From positions 55,267 through 119,266 of the IMG/VR virus record IMGVR_UViG_3300007735_000799: DNA of 64,000 bases. The stretch is one strand, 5' to 3'. The translations under genes were made by a program, and so were the position numbers. This document shows positions 21,198 to 29,330 of the stretch, one piece after another (within the stretch, counting starts at the first letter, position 1; each line of letters opens with the position of its first letter). Below the pieces are notes generated by a model. It did no database searches. It was not told the DNA's origin and saw only the letters and a program-made list of their open reading frames with translations. Origin of the DNA: a virus.

Positions 21198-23578
21198 GAC
21201 AGCACCACCTTCTTGCTGCTCGCAGGCTTCGCCATCAGATCCACGAGGCGGGTGCAGAGCAGACGATTGTTGCCTGCCTTCTCCACGCTAGCCGCGAACG
21301 CCTTGGCAAGCGTAGCCTTGGTGGCCGACGCCGTGGGAATACTGTCAAACGGATCAGTCTCGTCCAACTTAGGATTCGGCACAGCGAACCACACCGTGTG
21401 ACCGTGAACACCCTGAGCCGTCAGGAAGCCGTCACGCTTGCTCTGCTCAAGGCACTTATCCTGCTGCTCACCCGTGAGACCTGAGTAACGCAGCAGACCC
21501 TTGAACTCACGCTTCGCGGTGATAGAGATGCCCACAGAGTTGAGACCCGCGACACGCTTACGCAGCAGTTCATTCATCGCGGCTACATCACGGCTACCGT
21601 TGGTGCGAACACGCAGACCCGTGACAGGATCAATCAGTTCGCTGCCTGCGGTGTTCCAACCGGTGTAGTTGCTCACAGGATTCGCCACCTCGTCTGAGCC
21701 GTAGTAATTCTTCTTGCCGGTAGCCTTGCCGCGAGCGTACACACGATCACTCGGCTGTCCGTCCGTGAGCGTCACGAAGTGAACAATCTGAAGCGCGTGC
21801 TGACGCTTGAACTGTTCCACCACGGTGAGAGCCGCAGCGGTAGCCGCCACGGTCGGGGTGGAGTTCAACTGAAACAGACGCATCGCCGCCTTGTACTCCT
21901 CGTCAGTACCCCAACGACCGTTGGTGTTGTACACGCTGTAGTTACGAGCAGAATCAAACGCCGCCATCAAGCCACCTGCGGTGACGCGCCAATCGCGCTC
22001 CGACAGACCCTTGGTGCTGACAATGTGAATCAGACGCATGCTGGTTTCAAGATCAGCACGATTGGTTTCCGAATCCTTGAAAACCCAAGGAGACTTGATA
22101 TTGCCAGTCTCGTCCTTGCCCATCCACACCGAGCCACAACCGTCGCTGAATCCGTACACATCGCACGGAATGTTGCTGCGACGACACCACGCAGCCAGCA
22201 TCAGCATCTGACGAATGGTTTCACCCATGATGCTTGCCATGCTGCCCGAGAAGTCCACGAAGATCACGATGCCGTGCGACTGACCGTTACGCACCGTGGT
22301 GTTCTGAAGAAAGATATCGTCGGAAATCTTGTAACTCCACAGACGGTTCACATCAATGCTACCGGTATCCGCCACGCTAGTGCGAGCCGAAGCATCCGCC
22401 GCCATGCGACGAATAAACTCCTGCTGCATGATGCTCACATCACGACGGCTCGTGCTTTCCCACTTGGCAAGCAGCGTAGCACCATCGCACAAGGCGTTGA
22501 ACTTCTCAAGAACCGGCAGCACCTTGGTGCGGAACGCAATCACGCCGATCTTGGTGTCAAACGCAGGCATGGTGATCGGCATGAAGTACTGCGCCTTGTC
22601 GTCACGGAAGCCGTTGCTAGCGGTCTGCATCACGCTGTCGGTTTCAGCAGCGGTCGGCTCACGATCCGTATCGCTAGGCATACCCTGAGCATCCGAAGTC
22701 TCGTTGCCCGCAGCGTCCTGACCTTCGCTCTTGGCGCGCTTCGCCTTGCTCTGGTCACCCTTGCTCTCGGTCTGCTCCTCGCCCTTGCTGTCATTGTTGT
22801 TCTTCTGGCTCTTGCTCTCGCCAGCGTCCGTGTTCTTGTTCGGCTCGCGGGTGCTGCTGCTGCCCTGCGGGTTGTCCTGCTGCTGACCCTCTTCGCCAGC
22901 CGCACCCTCGTTGCCTTCAGCACCTTCGCCACCCTGCTGACCCTGCTCCTGCTCCTGCGGCTGAGGCTCGGCGTTCTCCTGCTCGCGCTGCATCTCCCAA
23001 ATGCGGTGAGCCACATCGATCACATCGTCAAAAGTCTTCGTGGTTTCCACAGCCTGCACCACGGTCAACTCCTCAGCAGTGAACGGCACAGTAACCCACG
23101 CGCCCCACTTGTAGTGAATGTTCACGCGATCAATCAGACGCATCTCGCCCACCTTGCTGAACAGATCAACAAACAGCGGGTGCTGCATCAGTTCCTTGTA
23201 GCCGTTGAAGAACGAACGACGCAGGCCCGGCAGACGGGTCTTCATCAGACGCTCAATTCGGGCATCCTCCACGATGTTGAGAAAGGTCTTCGCCGCGCTG
23301 CTACCGTTGCGGGTATCCACCTTGCGAATAGCGTCCATCAGCGGCTGAACGCCAGCCGGAGTGAACAGAGCGTGACCCGTTTCGTGACCCGCGAGCATAT
23401 CGTACAGGTCGCTGCTCATGCCCTTCCAACACGGGAACACGAGGCGGCGGCTCTCGGTGTCAAAGTAGGCGGTTTGTGCGTTCGGCACATGCTCCACGGT
23501 GATGTTTTCCGTCGCCATAAGACGAGCGAGAATGGCCTTGGAGTCGAGAACGGTGCGGTTGAGAGTACTTGTGGTCAT
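21194..23578 (-). CDS. HExxH metallopeptidase-like and VWA protein (CobT-like)
   Basis: 794 residues. Residues 50-115 carry HETGHALFTP (H65, E66, H69) and, 35 residues on, NIVEDARIERL, a zinc-peptidase-like arrangement. Residues 195-330 are a low-complexity Gln/Glu/Ser/Lys linker. From about 435 there is a von Willebrand A domain with the MIDAS motif in VDFSGSM (441-447), CDVYGFSDG and VTLTDGQ. The plan resembles CobT/VWA partners of MoxR-type AAA+ ATPases; the AAA+ gene is at 26016. Likely an ATPase-driven remodelling or metal-insertion pair. The promoter is leaderless type. Confidence 0.75.
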   Translation of the reverse strand: MTTSTLNRTVLDSKAILARLMATENITVEHVPNAQTAYFDTESRRLVFPCWKGMSSDLYDMLAGHETGHALFTPAGVQPLMDAIRKVDTRNGSSAAKTFLNIVEDARIERLMKTRLPGLRRSFFNGYKELMQHPLFVDLFSKVGEMRLIDRVNIHYKWGAWVTVPFTAEELTVVQAVETTKTFDDVIDVAHRIWEMQREQENAEPQPQEQEQGQQGGEGAEGNEGAAGEEGQQQDNPQGSSSTREPNKNTDAGESKSQKNNNDSKGEEQTESKGDQSKAKRAKSEGQDAAGNETSDAQGMPSDTDREPTAAETDSVMQTASNGFRDDKAQYFMPITMPAFDTKIGVIAFRTKVLPVLEKFNALCDGATLLAKWESTSRRDVSIMQQEFIRRMAADASARTSVADTGSIDVNRLWSYKISDDIFLQNTTVRNGQSHGIVIFVDFSGSMASIMGETIRQMLMLAAWCRRSNIPCDVYGFSDGCGSVWMGKDETGNIKSPWVFKDSETNRADLETSMRLIHIVSTKGLSERDWRVTAGGLMAAFDSARNYSVYNTNGRWGTDEEYKAAMRLFQLNSTPTVAATAAALTVVEQFKRQHALQIVHFVTLTDGQPSDRVYARGKATGKKNYYGSDEVANPVSNYTGWNTAGSELIDPVTGLRVRTNGSRDVAAMNELLRKRVAGLNSVGISITAKREFKGLLRYSGLTGEQQDKCLEQSKRDGFLTAQGVHGHTVWFAVPNPKLDETDPFDSIPTASATKATLAKAFAASVEKAGNNRLLCTRLVDLMAKPASSKKVVLS

Positions 23579-23584
23579 GCCTTT

Positions 23585-23613
23585 AGTATAGCCTAGAAAG
23601 GGGTTTATGGCAA
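23585..23613 (-). promoter_or_regulatory. Sigma70-like promoter, leaderless type
   Basis: TTGCCA (23608-23613) and TATACT (23585-23590) with 17 bases between; six bases from the -10 to the ATG at 23578. Confidence 0.7.
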
Positions 23614-23670
23614 GTCTATAGGGCGAAAAACGGGGGCCAAAATGCCGATTTTCTCAAATTTTTACCTAAA

Positions 23671-23679
23671 GTCCGATAA
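23671..23679 (+). promoter_or_regulatory. Recurrent motif GTCCGATAA
   Basis: Copy 3, here on the plus strand, 58 bases upstream of the VWA gene's -35 box; ACTATACCCC follows, as it does next to copy 1. Confidence 0.4.
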
Positions 23680-23784
23680 CTATACCCCCGTTATTTCATC
23701 AAAAACAGGGCCCTATTACCCGGTAAAGGCCCCCGTGGCAAGGGGCCTACTTATCAAGAATTAAGGTTAAATCTTGAATCCTAA

Positions 23785-23817
23785 AAAGAACAACCCCTGG
23801 ATTCAAGGTCCAGGGGA
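23785..23817 (-). terminator. Intrinsic terminator
   Basis: CCCCTGG pairs with CCAGGGG (23794-23816), followed on the minus strand by TTGTTCTTTTT. It ends the 101-aa gene transcript. Confidence 0.75.
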
Positions 23818-23925
23818 GTTCCAAAGGGGGAAGTTTTTCAGTAGCCGAACTGCGGGATGTGGTGGGCGACCACAGGATTCATTTCAATTATACGCCCACC
23901 ACACCCCCACAGGTTAACCACCAAC

Positions 23926-24231
23926 TCAGGCCGAGTAGGTGTAGTAGTTCGGGTAGCCAGCGCGGCGCAGGGTGTTGCGACGGAACGAAGCGCGGTGAGC
24001 CGACTTCTCCTTCAGCGACACCTTCTGATCCCACGCAAAGGTACGGCTCTCGCCGCACTCAAAGCGAACGCGCACCGTGCCCTTGCTAGCGTTGCGAGTG
24101 ATGCTCTCAACAAACAGGCTCGGCTCGCCACGCAGAAGGAACTCATCGCCCTCCAGCATGTTCTGAGCAGCGACGCGGATGCGAGAGGCGATCTTGACAT
24201 TACGACCGTTCGTGGTCATGGTTGCAGACAT
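23926..24231 (-). CDS. Hypothetical basic protein (101 aa)
   Basis: Starts MSATMTTNGRNVKIASRIRV with AAGGAG upstream. Contains MLEGDEFLLRGEPSLFVESI and a C-terminal basic stretch (SAHRASFRRNTLRRAGY). Possibly a small nucleic-acid binding beta-barrel protein; not recognised. Confidence 0.6.
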   Translation of the reverse strand: MSATMTTNGRNVKIASRIRVAAQNMLEGDEFLLRGEPSLFVESITRNASKGTVRVRFECGESRTFAWDQKVSLKEKSAHRASFRRNTLRRAGYPNYYTYSA

Positions 24232-24534
24232 AGTGACTCCTTAAGTGAATGCGCGAGTGTTTACATTAACTCGCTAGGTTTTGAAAATCCTTAGTGATGA
24301 TTTCTCACCACTAAGGGGTGTGCAGCAGGAGCAAATATACGGCAGAGGGTTTCGCATCATGCTGCTGAGTGCTACTCGCCTTGAGTTCTTGATCCGACGA
24401 CCCGAATTTTAACTCAGTAAATTATATTATTCATGGTTCGTATGTTCCGTTAGGGAAAATCCACCTGTCCTGTTTCCAAGACAGGTGGGGGTGCGACTCA
24501 GATGCCTCACAGGAGTCGCCACTGTCCCTCTACA
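24232..24534. other. Gap with two hairpins and no gene
   Basis: Two inverted repeats are visible: CCTTAGTG/CACTAAGG at 24289-24316 and CCACCTGT/ACAGGTGG at 24461-24488. On the minus strand each is followed by ATTTTC. No coding frame was supported. Confidence 0.5.
24455..24488 (-). terminator. Probable terminator after the 103-aa gene
   Basis: CCACCTGT pairs with ACAGGTGG; on the minus strand ATTTTCCC follows. The T tract is short, so strength is uncertain. Confidence 0.5.
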
Positions 24535-24846
24535 TTAGGCAGTCGCAGCAGCCTCCGAGGGGGTGACAGGGGACTGCGCCCCATTCGCTGCCACGAAAGC
24601 ATCGAATTCCACCCAAGGGAGGGAGTAAACGGCTCGCTGCACAGTGAAGTTCGCCGAGTTCGTCAGCCAAGCAGGCCACCGAAGCGTGTACCCGAAAGGA
24701 CCAGTCTTGCCTTGCCACTTGGTTTGAATATCCAAGAGTGCCTTGCGTGTCACCGTGGTGGTGCGACCAAACTCCTGTTCAAACTGAGCCATGAAGTTGG
24801 CTTGACGCTTGTTCAGACGAATCGTGATGTTGTTGGTGTTGCTCAT
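24535..24846 (-). CDS. Hypothetical protein (103 aa)
   Basis: MSNTNNITIRLNKRQANFMA followed by helices with a Trp-rich middle (LRWPAWLTNS) and an Ala-rich tail. AAAGGAG precedes ATG, and a sigma70-like promoter lies upstream. The first strand-helix resembles ribbon-helix-helix proteins, but this is not certain. Confidence 0.6.
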   Translation of the reverse strand: MSNTNNITIRLNKRQANFMAQFEQEFGRTTTVTRKALLDIQTKWQGKTGPFGYTLRWPAWLTNSANFTVQRAVYSLPWVEFDAFVAANGAQSPVTPSEAAATA

Positions 24847-24857
24847 TTGACTCCTTT

Positions 24858-24885
24858 ATTATACCTGATTTCAGGTGAGATGCAA
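24858..24885 (-). promoter_or_regulatory. Sigma70-like promoter with normal leader
   Basis: TTGCAT (24880-24885), 16-base spacer, TATAAT (24858-24863); eleven bases then separate the -10 from the ATG and include AAAGGAG. Confidence 0.65.
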
Positions 24886-24925
24886 GAGGCTAGGACTGAT
24901 TTTGCCTCAGATTCTTTTTTTAAAT

Positions 24926-25270
24926 TCAGTCCTCGCATTCCACATCCACGATTTCAGAATCGCGGAACAAATGTTGAATGCCGTTGTCGGTAATTCCACT
25001 CAGGAGAAACTCAACTTCAGTTTCCTTGAGATACGGAAAGTAAAGTGCAGCAGGCTTCAAGGGTGATTCAAGATTTCGCCAAGCCTGCCAGTCTGCGGTT
25101 TCCACTGTAACCGAGAACCATTCACCGGTAACTGGACACTTTCTAGTTACAGTATGCGGTTCCGTGAATTGGCGTGCCACGGGCGTCGCGGGCGTTAACG
25201 CCTTCTTCTCTGCAAGTTCAGTTTTCGCTGCGGTGATACGCTGTGCAATTTCAGTTTCCGTCATGCTCAT
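24926..25270 (-). CDS. Hypothetical protein (114 aa)
   Basis: Start at 25270 (MSMTETEIAQRITAAKTE), following AAGGGGA. N-terminal helix, then KCPVTGEWFSVTVETADWQ and an acidic C terminus (SEIVDVECED). Not recognised. Confidence 0.55.
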   Translation of the reverse strand: MSMTETEIAQRITAAKTELAEKKALTPATPVARQFTEPHTVTRKCPVTGEWFSVTVETADWQAWRNLESPLKPAALYFPYLKETEVEFLLSGITDNGIQHLFRDSEIVDVECED

Positions 25271-25292
25271 TTTGATTTCCCCTTTGTTGTGT

Positions 25293-25613
25293 TCAAGACT
25301 GCTTGGCAACCCAAGCGAAGATTTCCACGAGTTCTGTAGCCTGCACCCAACCCTTCACGGTATCGCCGCTTTGAAACGGCACGAGTTCACCTTGAGGATT
25401 AAAGACGCCGACTTCCACAGATTCAAAAGATTGAGTTGTAGACCAGGTGTGCGTGGTGATGTAGGTAAACTTGCCGTTAAGATACGCGGAGTAGATGCCG
25501 TTACCTGCACCAAAGCCGCCTACCCAAGAAACTTCCCATCCGTTGGGAAACTTAAGGCGACCGCGAAACACTCCATCGGTTTCTCGTGCGTGATCGTGGT
25601 TGAATGTAATCAT
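25293..25613 (-). CDS. Hypothetical beta-rich protein (106 aa)
   Basis: Many Trp, Gly and Phe residues (NGWEVSWVGGFGAGNGIYSA) suggest a compact beta fold. A very stable hairpin lies in its leader at 25631-25652. Function unknown. Confidence 0.55.
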   Translation of the reverse strand: MITFNHDHARETDGVFRGRLKFPNGWEVSWVGGFGAGNGIYSAYLNGKFTYITTHTWSTTQSFESVEVGVFNPQGELVPFQSGDTVKGWVQATELVEIFAWVAKQS

Positions 25614-25630
25614 GGTGGGCCCTGAGGGGC

Positions 25631-25652
25631 GGGGAGGACCGAAGTCCTCCCC
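25631..25652 (-). other. UUCG-capped hairpin in an intergenic leader
   Basis: On the minus strand GGGGAGGAC-TTCG-GTCCTCCCC forms a 9-bp stem with the extra-stable UUCG loop. No T tract follows, so it is more likely a transcript stabiliser, processing block or attenuator than a terminator. Confidence 0.6.
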
Positions 25653-25683
25653 TCCGCACGAAGCGGTTAACCCCTCACCAGGA

Positions 25684-25938
25684 TTAGGCGAGAGCCACGG
25701 TCACCTGAGCCGCGTCCATGCCGCTGCCCAGACGCTGATTCCATCGCTGCATCACGATAGGCAGACCCGCTTCGCTGGTCTTGTAGGTGTACGCCACGCG
25801 GTCGCCGATGTAATCAATACCGGCAGACTTGATGTTCGTGCCGCACAGACGCTTGCTGAACGCATCAAACTTGGTCTCGGTGCTGTTATCAAACAGATCC
25901 ACGCTGACGGTCACGAAATACTTGTTGCTGTTACGCAT
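25684..25938 (-). CDS. Hypothetical protein (84 aa)
   Basis: Starts MRNSNKYFVTVSVDLFDNST, beta-rich then helical, ending GMDAAQVTVALA. GAAAGGAAA upstream. Follows the AAA+ gene in the operon. Not recognised. Confidence 0.6.
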   Translation of the reverse strand: MRNSNKYFVTVSVDLFDNSTETKFDAFSKRLCGTNIKSAGIDYIGDRVAYTYKTSEAGLPIVMQRWNQRLGSGMDAAQVTVALA

Positions 25939-26015
25939 AGTGAGAGTTTCCTTTCAAAGAAACAGGGTTGAGAAGTGAGGAGTGAAACAGGATCAACACG
26001 ATCCTGAAGTTTAGT

Positions 26016-27296
26016 TTAGAACGGGCACTTGGTGGAGTTCACCGGCGCGACGGCTTCCTGCGGAGCCTTGCCGAGCGTATCATCCTTCGGGGCGTTCGCG
26101 GGATCAATCTTCTGGAACAAGGAGAGCATCGCCTCGCGGGTCACCTCATCGTAGATGTTGATGCCGAGTTCCACCGCAAGGGTACGCTCGCCGAGAATGC
26201 TCAGATTCTGAGCAATCTGCACAAGGCGGCGCGTGGTCATGGTTTCATCAAGACCGCCCTCGCGGTTCGTCTTGCGAATCATGCCTGCCCAATCCACGAG
26301 CAGCGCGGCGAATTCCGCGTCATCCACGCCTGCCACAGCCATGGCCTTGTTCAGAATCTTCTTCTCCACAGCCGGAGTGGGATAGTCGGCCACGAAGCAC
26401 ATGCCGCTGAGACGATCACGGAATGCAACATTCAAGGGATTCGCACCCACGAAGCGACCTGTATCATCGCCGTTGCCCTTGGTATTCGCGGTTGCGCCCA
26501 CATTGAAGCCCTCAGCAGGCTTCACCCACTGGTTAATCTTCTTGAGGAACACGGGCTTGCCGTTCAGAACCTGCTGAAGGCACATCACCTTGCTCGTGGC
26601 CTGGTCAATCTCGTCAAGCACCAGGAATCCGCCACGCATCATAGCCAAGGTGACAGGGCCGTAGATGAACTTGGTTTCGCCGTTCACAAGGCGGAAGCCG
26701 CCAAGCAGATCGTCTTCCGTGGTTTCGGTTGTAATCTGCACCTCGTAGTACTCGCGCTTCAGATCGGCGCAGGCCTGCTGATAGGCATAGGTCTTGCCGC
26801 AACCCGAAGGGCCAACCACATACGACGGGGCCCAACGACGCGAGCCGATGATACGCTTCACCGTATCGTAGTGACCATAGGCCACGAACAGCGCGTCTTT
26901 TTGAGGAATGCAGTCGCCGCACTCTGCAATCGCAGCAAGCGAGAGAGTAGCGTCAACAAGCGAATTAGAAGTCCCCTGCGCTGCGGCAGCGACCACCGGT
27001 GCAGCAGATGCGGAGGGGACGGTGACAGCCGTGGGAGACTTGCGCTCGGTCACGGGCGTCGTGTTCAGACTCTTCGCCACGGCAATCTTGTCCGCAGGAA
27101 TGCGGTAGTAGCCGCGACCGTGACGATTCGCGGGATCGTTGGTGAGCCACGCGGGATTCGCAACGCCCGCTTCACGAGCGGCGCGCAGCACCGTGGTGCG
27201 GTCAATGATGCAATTGCCGTTGCTAATCTTGAGAGCGGCGAGAATGAAAGCGGTCTGAGTGGCCGCACGATTACCGGTAGAATTCTTGGTGGTCAT
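26016..27296 (-). CDS. MoxR/CobS-like AAA+ ATPase
   Basis: 426 residues. Walker A VGPSGCGKT (about 166), the ETTEDDLLGGFRLVNG segment and FLVLDEIDQA Walker B, sensor 1 in GATANTKG, and an NVAFRDRLSG arginine-finger region are typical of MoxR/CobS-type ATPases. The N-terminal 70 residues (ILAALKISNG..) look like a small DNA-binding or partner domain. It lies one small operon away from the HExxH-VWA gene, its expected partner. Promoter of leaderless type. Confidence 0.85.
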   Translation of the reverse strand: MTTKNSTGNRAATQTAFILAALKISNGNCIIDRTTVLRAAREAGVANPAWLTNDPANRHGRGYYRIPADKIAVAKSLNTTPVTERKSPTAVTVPSASAAPVVAAAAQGTSNSLVDATLSLAAIAECGDCIPQKDALFVAYGHYDTVKRIIGSRRWAPSYVVGPSGCGKTYAYQQACADLKREYYEVQITTETTEDDLLGGFRLVNGETKFIYGPVTLAMMRGGFLVLDEIDQATSKVMCLQQVLNGKPVFLKKINQWVKPAEGFNVGATANTKGNGDDTGRFVGANPLNVAFRDRLSGMCFVADYPTPAVEKKILNKAMAVAGVDDAEFAALLVDWAGMIRKTNREGGLDETMTTRRLVQIAQNLSILGERTLAVELGINIYDEVTREAMLSLFQKIDPANAPKDDTLGKAPQEAVAPVNSTKCPF

Positions 27297-27303
27297 TACC
27301 TAT

Positions 27304-27332
27304 AGTATAGCCTATAAACGGGGCCGTGTCTA
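27304..27332 (-). promoter_or_regulatory. Sigma70-like promoter, leaderless type
   Basis: TAGACA (27327-27332) and TATACT (27304-27309), 17-base spacer; seven bases to the ATG at 27296. Confidence 0.7.
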
Positions 27333-27372
27333 CCCTATGGGGGCATTATACCGTCAGATTGTGCAGATTTTT

Positions 27373-27424
27373 ATTATCGGACACAGAGTTTTTCAGCGGG
27401 AAATCGGGGGGTGCGTCCGATAAT
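27373..27424. promoter_or_regulatory. Inverted pair of the GTCCGATAAT motif
   Basis: ATTATCGGAC (27373-27382) and GTCCGATAAT (27415-27424) face each other across 32 bases. They are copies 4 and 5 of the motif, 41 and 83 bases upstream of the AAA+ promoter. Confidence 0.45.
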
Positions 27425-27752
27425 TATTTCCGTGAATAAACTTGAATAGTTATGCAAAAATATTCAGCGGTAAATTTTAAAACGACGCGATACACCGACC
27501 GCTAAGGCGAACACGATATTACGCATTCCCCCGTGGTCCGCAAGTGGGGGTAAGTGGGGCAAGGTGTAGCCGTGTGCAGATTCCTAGAGTTAAATTAAAA
27601 AATTCCCTGATATCGCTCAGAGGAAAGCGGGTTCTTCGGAATAGGTGAACCGAGTTTGCTTTCGCTCTCTACCTAGACCCGTTGACTCTTACACGGTGAC
27701 AACGCAGACGGTTAGAACTCTAGAATTCAGGAATACCGACACCTTTGTTTCG

Positions 27753-28058
27753 TTACAAGTCACCGATCCAATCACTTACAGGAGGATGCGGTTCACACCA
27801 CGGTTCCCATCCTGCGGCAACAAGCGTCTGCCATACAAGTCTACCTGTCGCCACAGGCATGGTTGACACATCTAATGGTTTTAACTGATGGTGGGCCGAA
27901 TCACTTACTTTAAAAACAACAGTTTCTCGGCTTCGGTTTTCAATGGTAATCCAGTGCGGTGTCTGCGTCAAGGGTTCCGCTACAATGAAGCGCAAGCGGG
28001 TTCCGTCACCGCCGTGTTGTGGGTTTCGCCATAAACTGTACTCTTGATGCGGTCGCAT
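27753..28058 (-). CDS. Small AR-W family protein (101 aa)
   Basis: Start at 28058 (MRPHQEYSLWRNPQHGG), six bases after a -10 box. Beta-rich body (LRFIVAEPLTQTPHWITIEN), then VATGRLVWQTLVAAGWEPW, a member of the AR-W helix family. Function unknown. Confidence 0.6.
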   Translation of the reverse strand: MRPHQEYSLWRNPQHGGDGTRLRFIVAEPLTQTPHWITIENRSRETVVFKVSDSAHHQLKPLDVSTMPVATGRLVWQTLVAAGWEPWCEPHPPVSDWIGDL

Positions 28059-28064
28059 GGTAGT

Positions 28065-28093
28065 AGTATACTGTATAGACAAGCGAGCGTCAA
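28065..28093 (-). promoter_or_regulatory. Sigma70-like promoter, leaderless type
   Basis: TTGACG (28088-28093), 17 bases, TATACT (28065-28070); six bases to ATG at 28058. Confidence 0.75.
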
Positions 28094-28113
28094 GCGGAAC
28101 TTGGTTGAATTAA

Positions 28114-28152
28114 AAATAAAAAACCTCAGTCCAGACTGCTCAGGACTGAGGC
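28114..28152 (-). terminator. Intrinsic terminator of the candidate ncRNA
   Basis: CCTCAGTCC pairs with GGACTGAGG (28124-28151), followed on the minus strand by TTTTTTATTTTT. Confidence 0.8.
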
Positions 28153-28249
28153 TACTATGAAGATCTAAAGGTAGCGAAGTTCCTTTTAAAGCATGAATGG
28201 CGTAGTTCGCTGGTATACACTGTCCTACACGCCAACTCAGCCCGATCAT
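28118..28249 (-). ncRNA. Candidate small RNA from a late promoter to a terminator
   Basis: A consensus late promoter TATAAATA (28253-28260) is followed about 125 bases later by a strong terminator with no convincing gene between. The RNA could form TGGCGT/ACGCCA and AGCGAA/TTCGCT stems. An ATG lies three bases after the promoter, but its frame reads straight through the terminator, so I favour a noncoding RNA or a structured leader. Confidence 0.4.
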
Positions 28250-28252
28250 CTT

Positions 28253-28260
28253 TATTTATA
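28253..28260 (-). promoter_or_regulatory. T4-type late promoter (full consensus)
   Basis: TATAAATA, the classical T4 late element, on the minus strand. Confidence 0.7.
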
Positions 28261-28291
28261 ATATAACTTCTTTTCAGAACAAGAGTTAAAT

Positions 28292-28318
28292 AAAAAAGCC
28301 CCGATATCGGGGCTTTTT
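28292..28318. terminator. Bidirectional intrinsic terminator
   Basis: The palindrome GCCCCGATATCGGGGC (28298-28313) is flanked by six A and five T, so it can terminate in both directions. It ends the Cys-rich gene transcript. Confidence 0.85.
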
Positions 28319-28341
28319 CAAGGCGTGAACCTTTTAAATTA

Positions 28342-29316
28342 TCAATACGGATACTTTACATTGGATTGTGTATCACTCTGTTCTAACACCCGTGCGCCTG
28401 ATTCTTTTGCCTTTAGGCATTCCTCGTAAACCCGTGTGCCTTCCACACAACACAATATCTGCTCACAAGGCTTAGTTGTAGGAGGTGAGTCTGGCCATAT
28501 TCCAGGTTCTTGTCCAGTTTTCCTTCGGTAGGTGTCGTCGTTATTCTTGGTTGCATTTCCCGCTTCAGTTTCAGCATTAGCAGCACAAATCGCGTAACGC
28601 AGCCCGCATTGTTCTGCGGTATTATCCCATCTTTCACAACTAATCTTATCCGCATAACATTTTGCTAAATCCTGCTTTAGTTTTTGTTCTATTCGGTTGT
28701 CTTCTTGTTCCCAGTCTGCAAAAGCCTTGTTTCTACAGTTTACGCTAGCACTAATCATACGGTTTATACATTCACGAAAATCTTGACCGGTCGGTGGTTT
28801 GTATATAACAACTTCAGAACCTGAATTTTGTGAGTTTGTTGATTGCCTTGCAATAAAATTTGAAATTACAGGAGTTCCTTTAATTCCGTAATCCCGAACA
28901 GGAGTGTAGGTTCCTGCATACTGTGCGGTATCAGATATACCACCAGTTCCTATAGGGCCATTTGTATCACAACAAATTTGATACATAGTATCACCTTCTT
29001 GTGTGCAATACTGTTCATCGCAACAAGTGAATGATGCTCGAAGTTCCGCAAGATCTGTGTTGTATCTATTTTCAAAAAACGCAAACATCTGATTTCTTGT
29101 GTCCGCGCACTGAGTTGCACAACCACAAGGATCACAACCACACGCTGCAACACACAAGTAATACTCATCACTAATTTGTTGTTGCCGAGCCACCCATTGC
29201 TCTGCTAGCATTCTTTCTTGAAACGCTAACATTTGAGCACGAATAGCAAAACAAGAAGTTTTTGCTCTTTGTTTTTGAATATTGCAGTAGTATTCCCATT
29301 TACATGTGGTTGACAT
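28342..29316 (-). CDS. Cys-rich protein (324 aa)
   Basis: Start at 29316 (MSTTCKWEYYCNIQKQRA) after an AAAGGAGC site. Over twenty Cys, clustered in the N-terminal 100 residues (CDPCGCATQCADTRN, CCDEQYCTQ) and in helices further on (AKCYADKISCERW, QCGLRYAICAAN), ending SNVKYPY. The spacing suggests metal-bound or disulfide-linked helical hairpins. No family recognised; in an operon with two other Cys-rich proteins and late-promoter control. Confidence 0.55.
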   Translation of the reverse strand: MSTTCKWEYYCNIQKQRAKTSCFAIRAQMLAFQERMLAEQWVARQQQISDEYYLCVAACGCDPCGCATQCADTRNQMFAFFENRYNTDLAELRASFTCCDEQYCTQEGDTMYQICCDTNGPIGTGGISDTAQYAGTYTPVRDYGIKGTPVISNFIARQSTNSQNSGSEVVIYKPPTGQDFRECINRMISASVNCRNKAFADWEQEDNRIEQKLKQDLAKCYADKISCERWDNTAEQCGLRYAICAANAETEAGNATKNNDDTYRRKTGQEPGIWPDSPPTTKPCEQILCCVEGTRVYEECLKAKESGARVLEQSDTQSNVKYPY

Positions 29317-29330
29317 TTTATGCTCCTTTA

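Larger units (their letters stand above)
23579..23925. other. GC-rich regulatory gap without genes
   Basis: Holds the promoter at 23585-23613, one recurrent GTCCGATAA motif at 23671-23679, GGGGGCC and GGGCCC runs, and a terminator at 23785-23817. No open frame with a plausible start was seen. Confidence 0.6.
27297..27752. other. Long gap without a supported gene
   Basis: Beyond the promoter and motif pair I see only a CCCCC/GGGGG hairpin near 27525-27548 and mixed-composition sequence. The single plus-strand open frame over 27645-27866 lacks a ribosome binding site and overlaps a real gene. Confidence 0.5.

Noticed and set aside
21779-23596. 605-residue open frame on the plus strand
   Set aside because: It is the antisense of the HExxH-VWA gene, a by-product of its GC-rich codon use; no ribosome site and the composition (His/Leu/Arg) is unlike a real protein.
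27645-27866. Plus-strand 73-residue ORF in the long gap
   Set aside because: Basic residue-rich antisense over part of a real gene, no Shine-Dalgarno and no promoter.
27980-28249. 89-residue minus-strand ORF starting right after a late promoter
   Set aside because: It runs through an intrinsic terminator and across the promoter and start of the next gene; a noncoding RNA fits better, though the first codons could still be translated.
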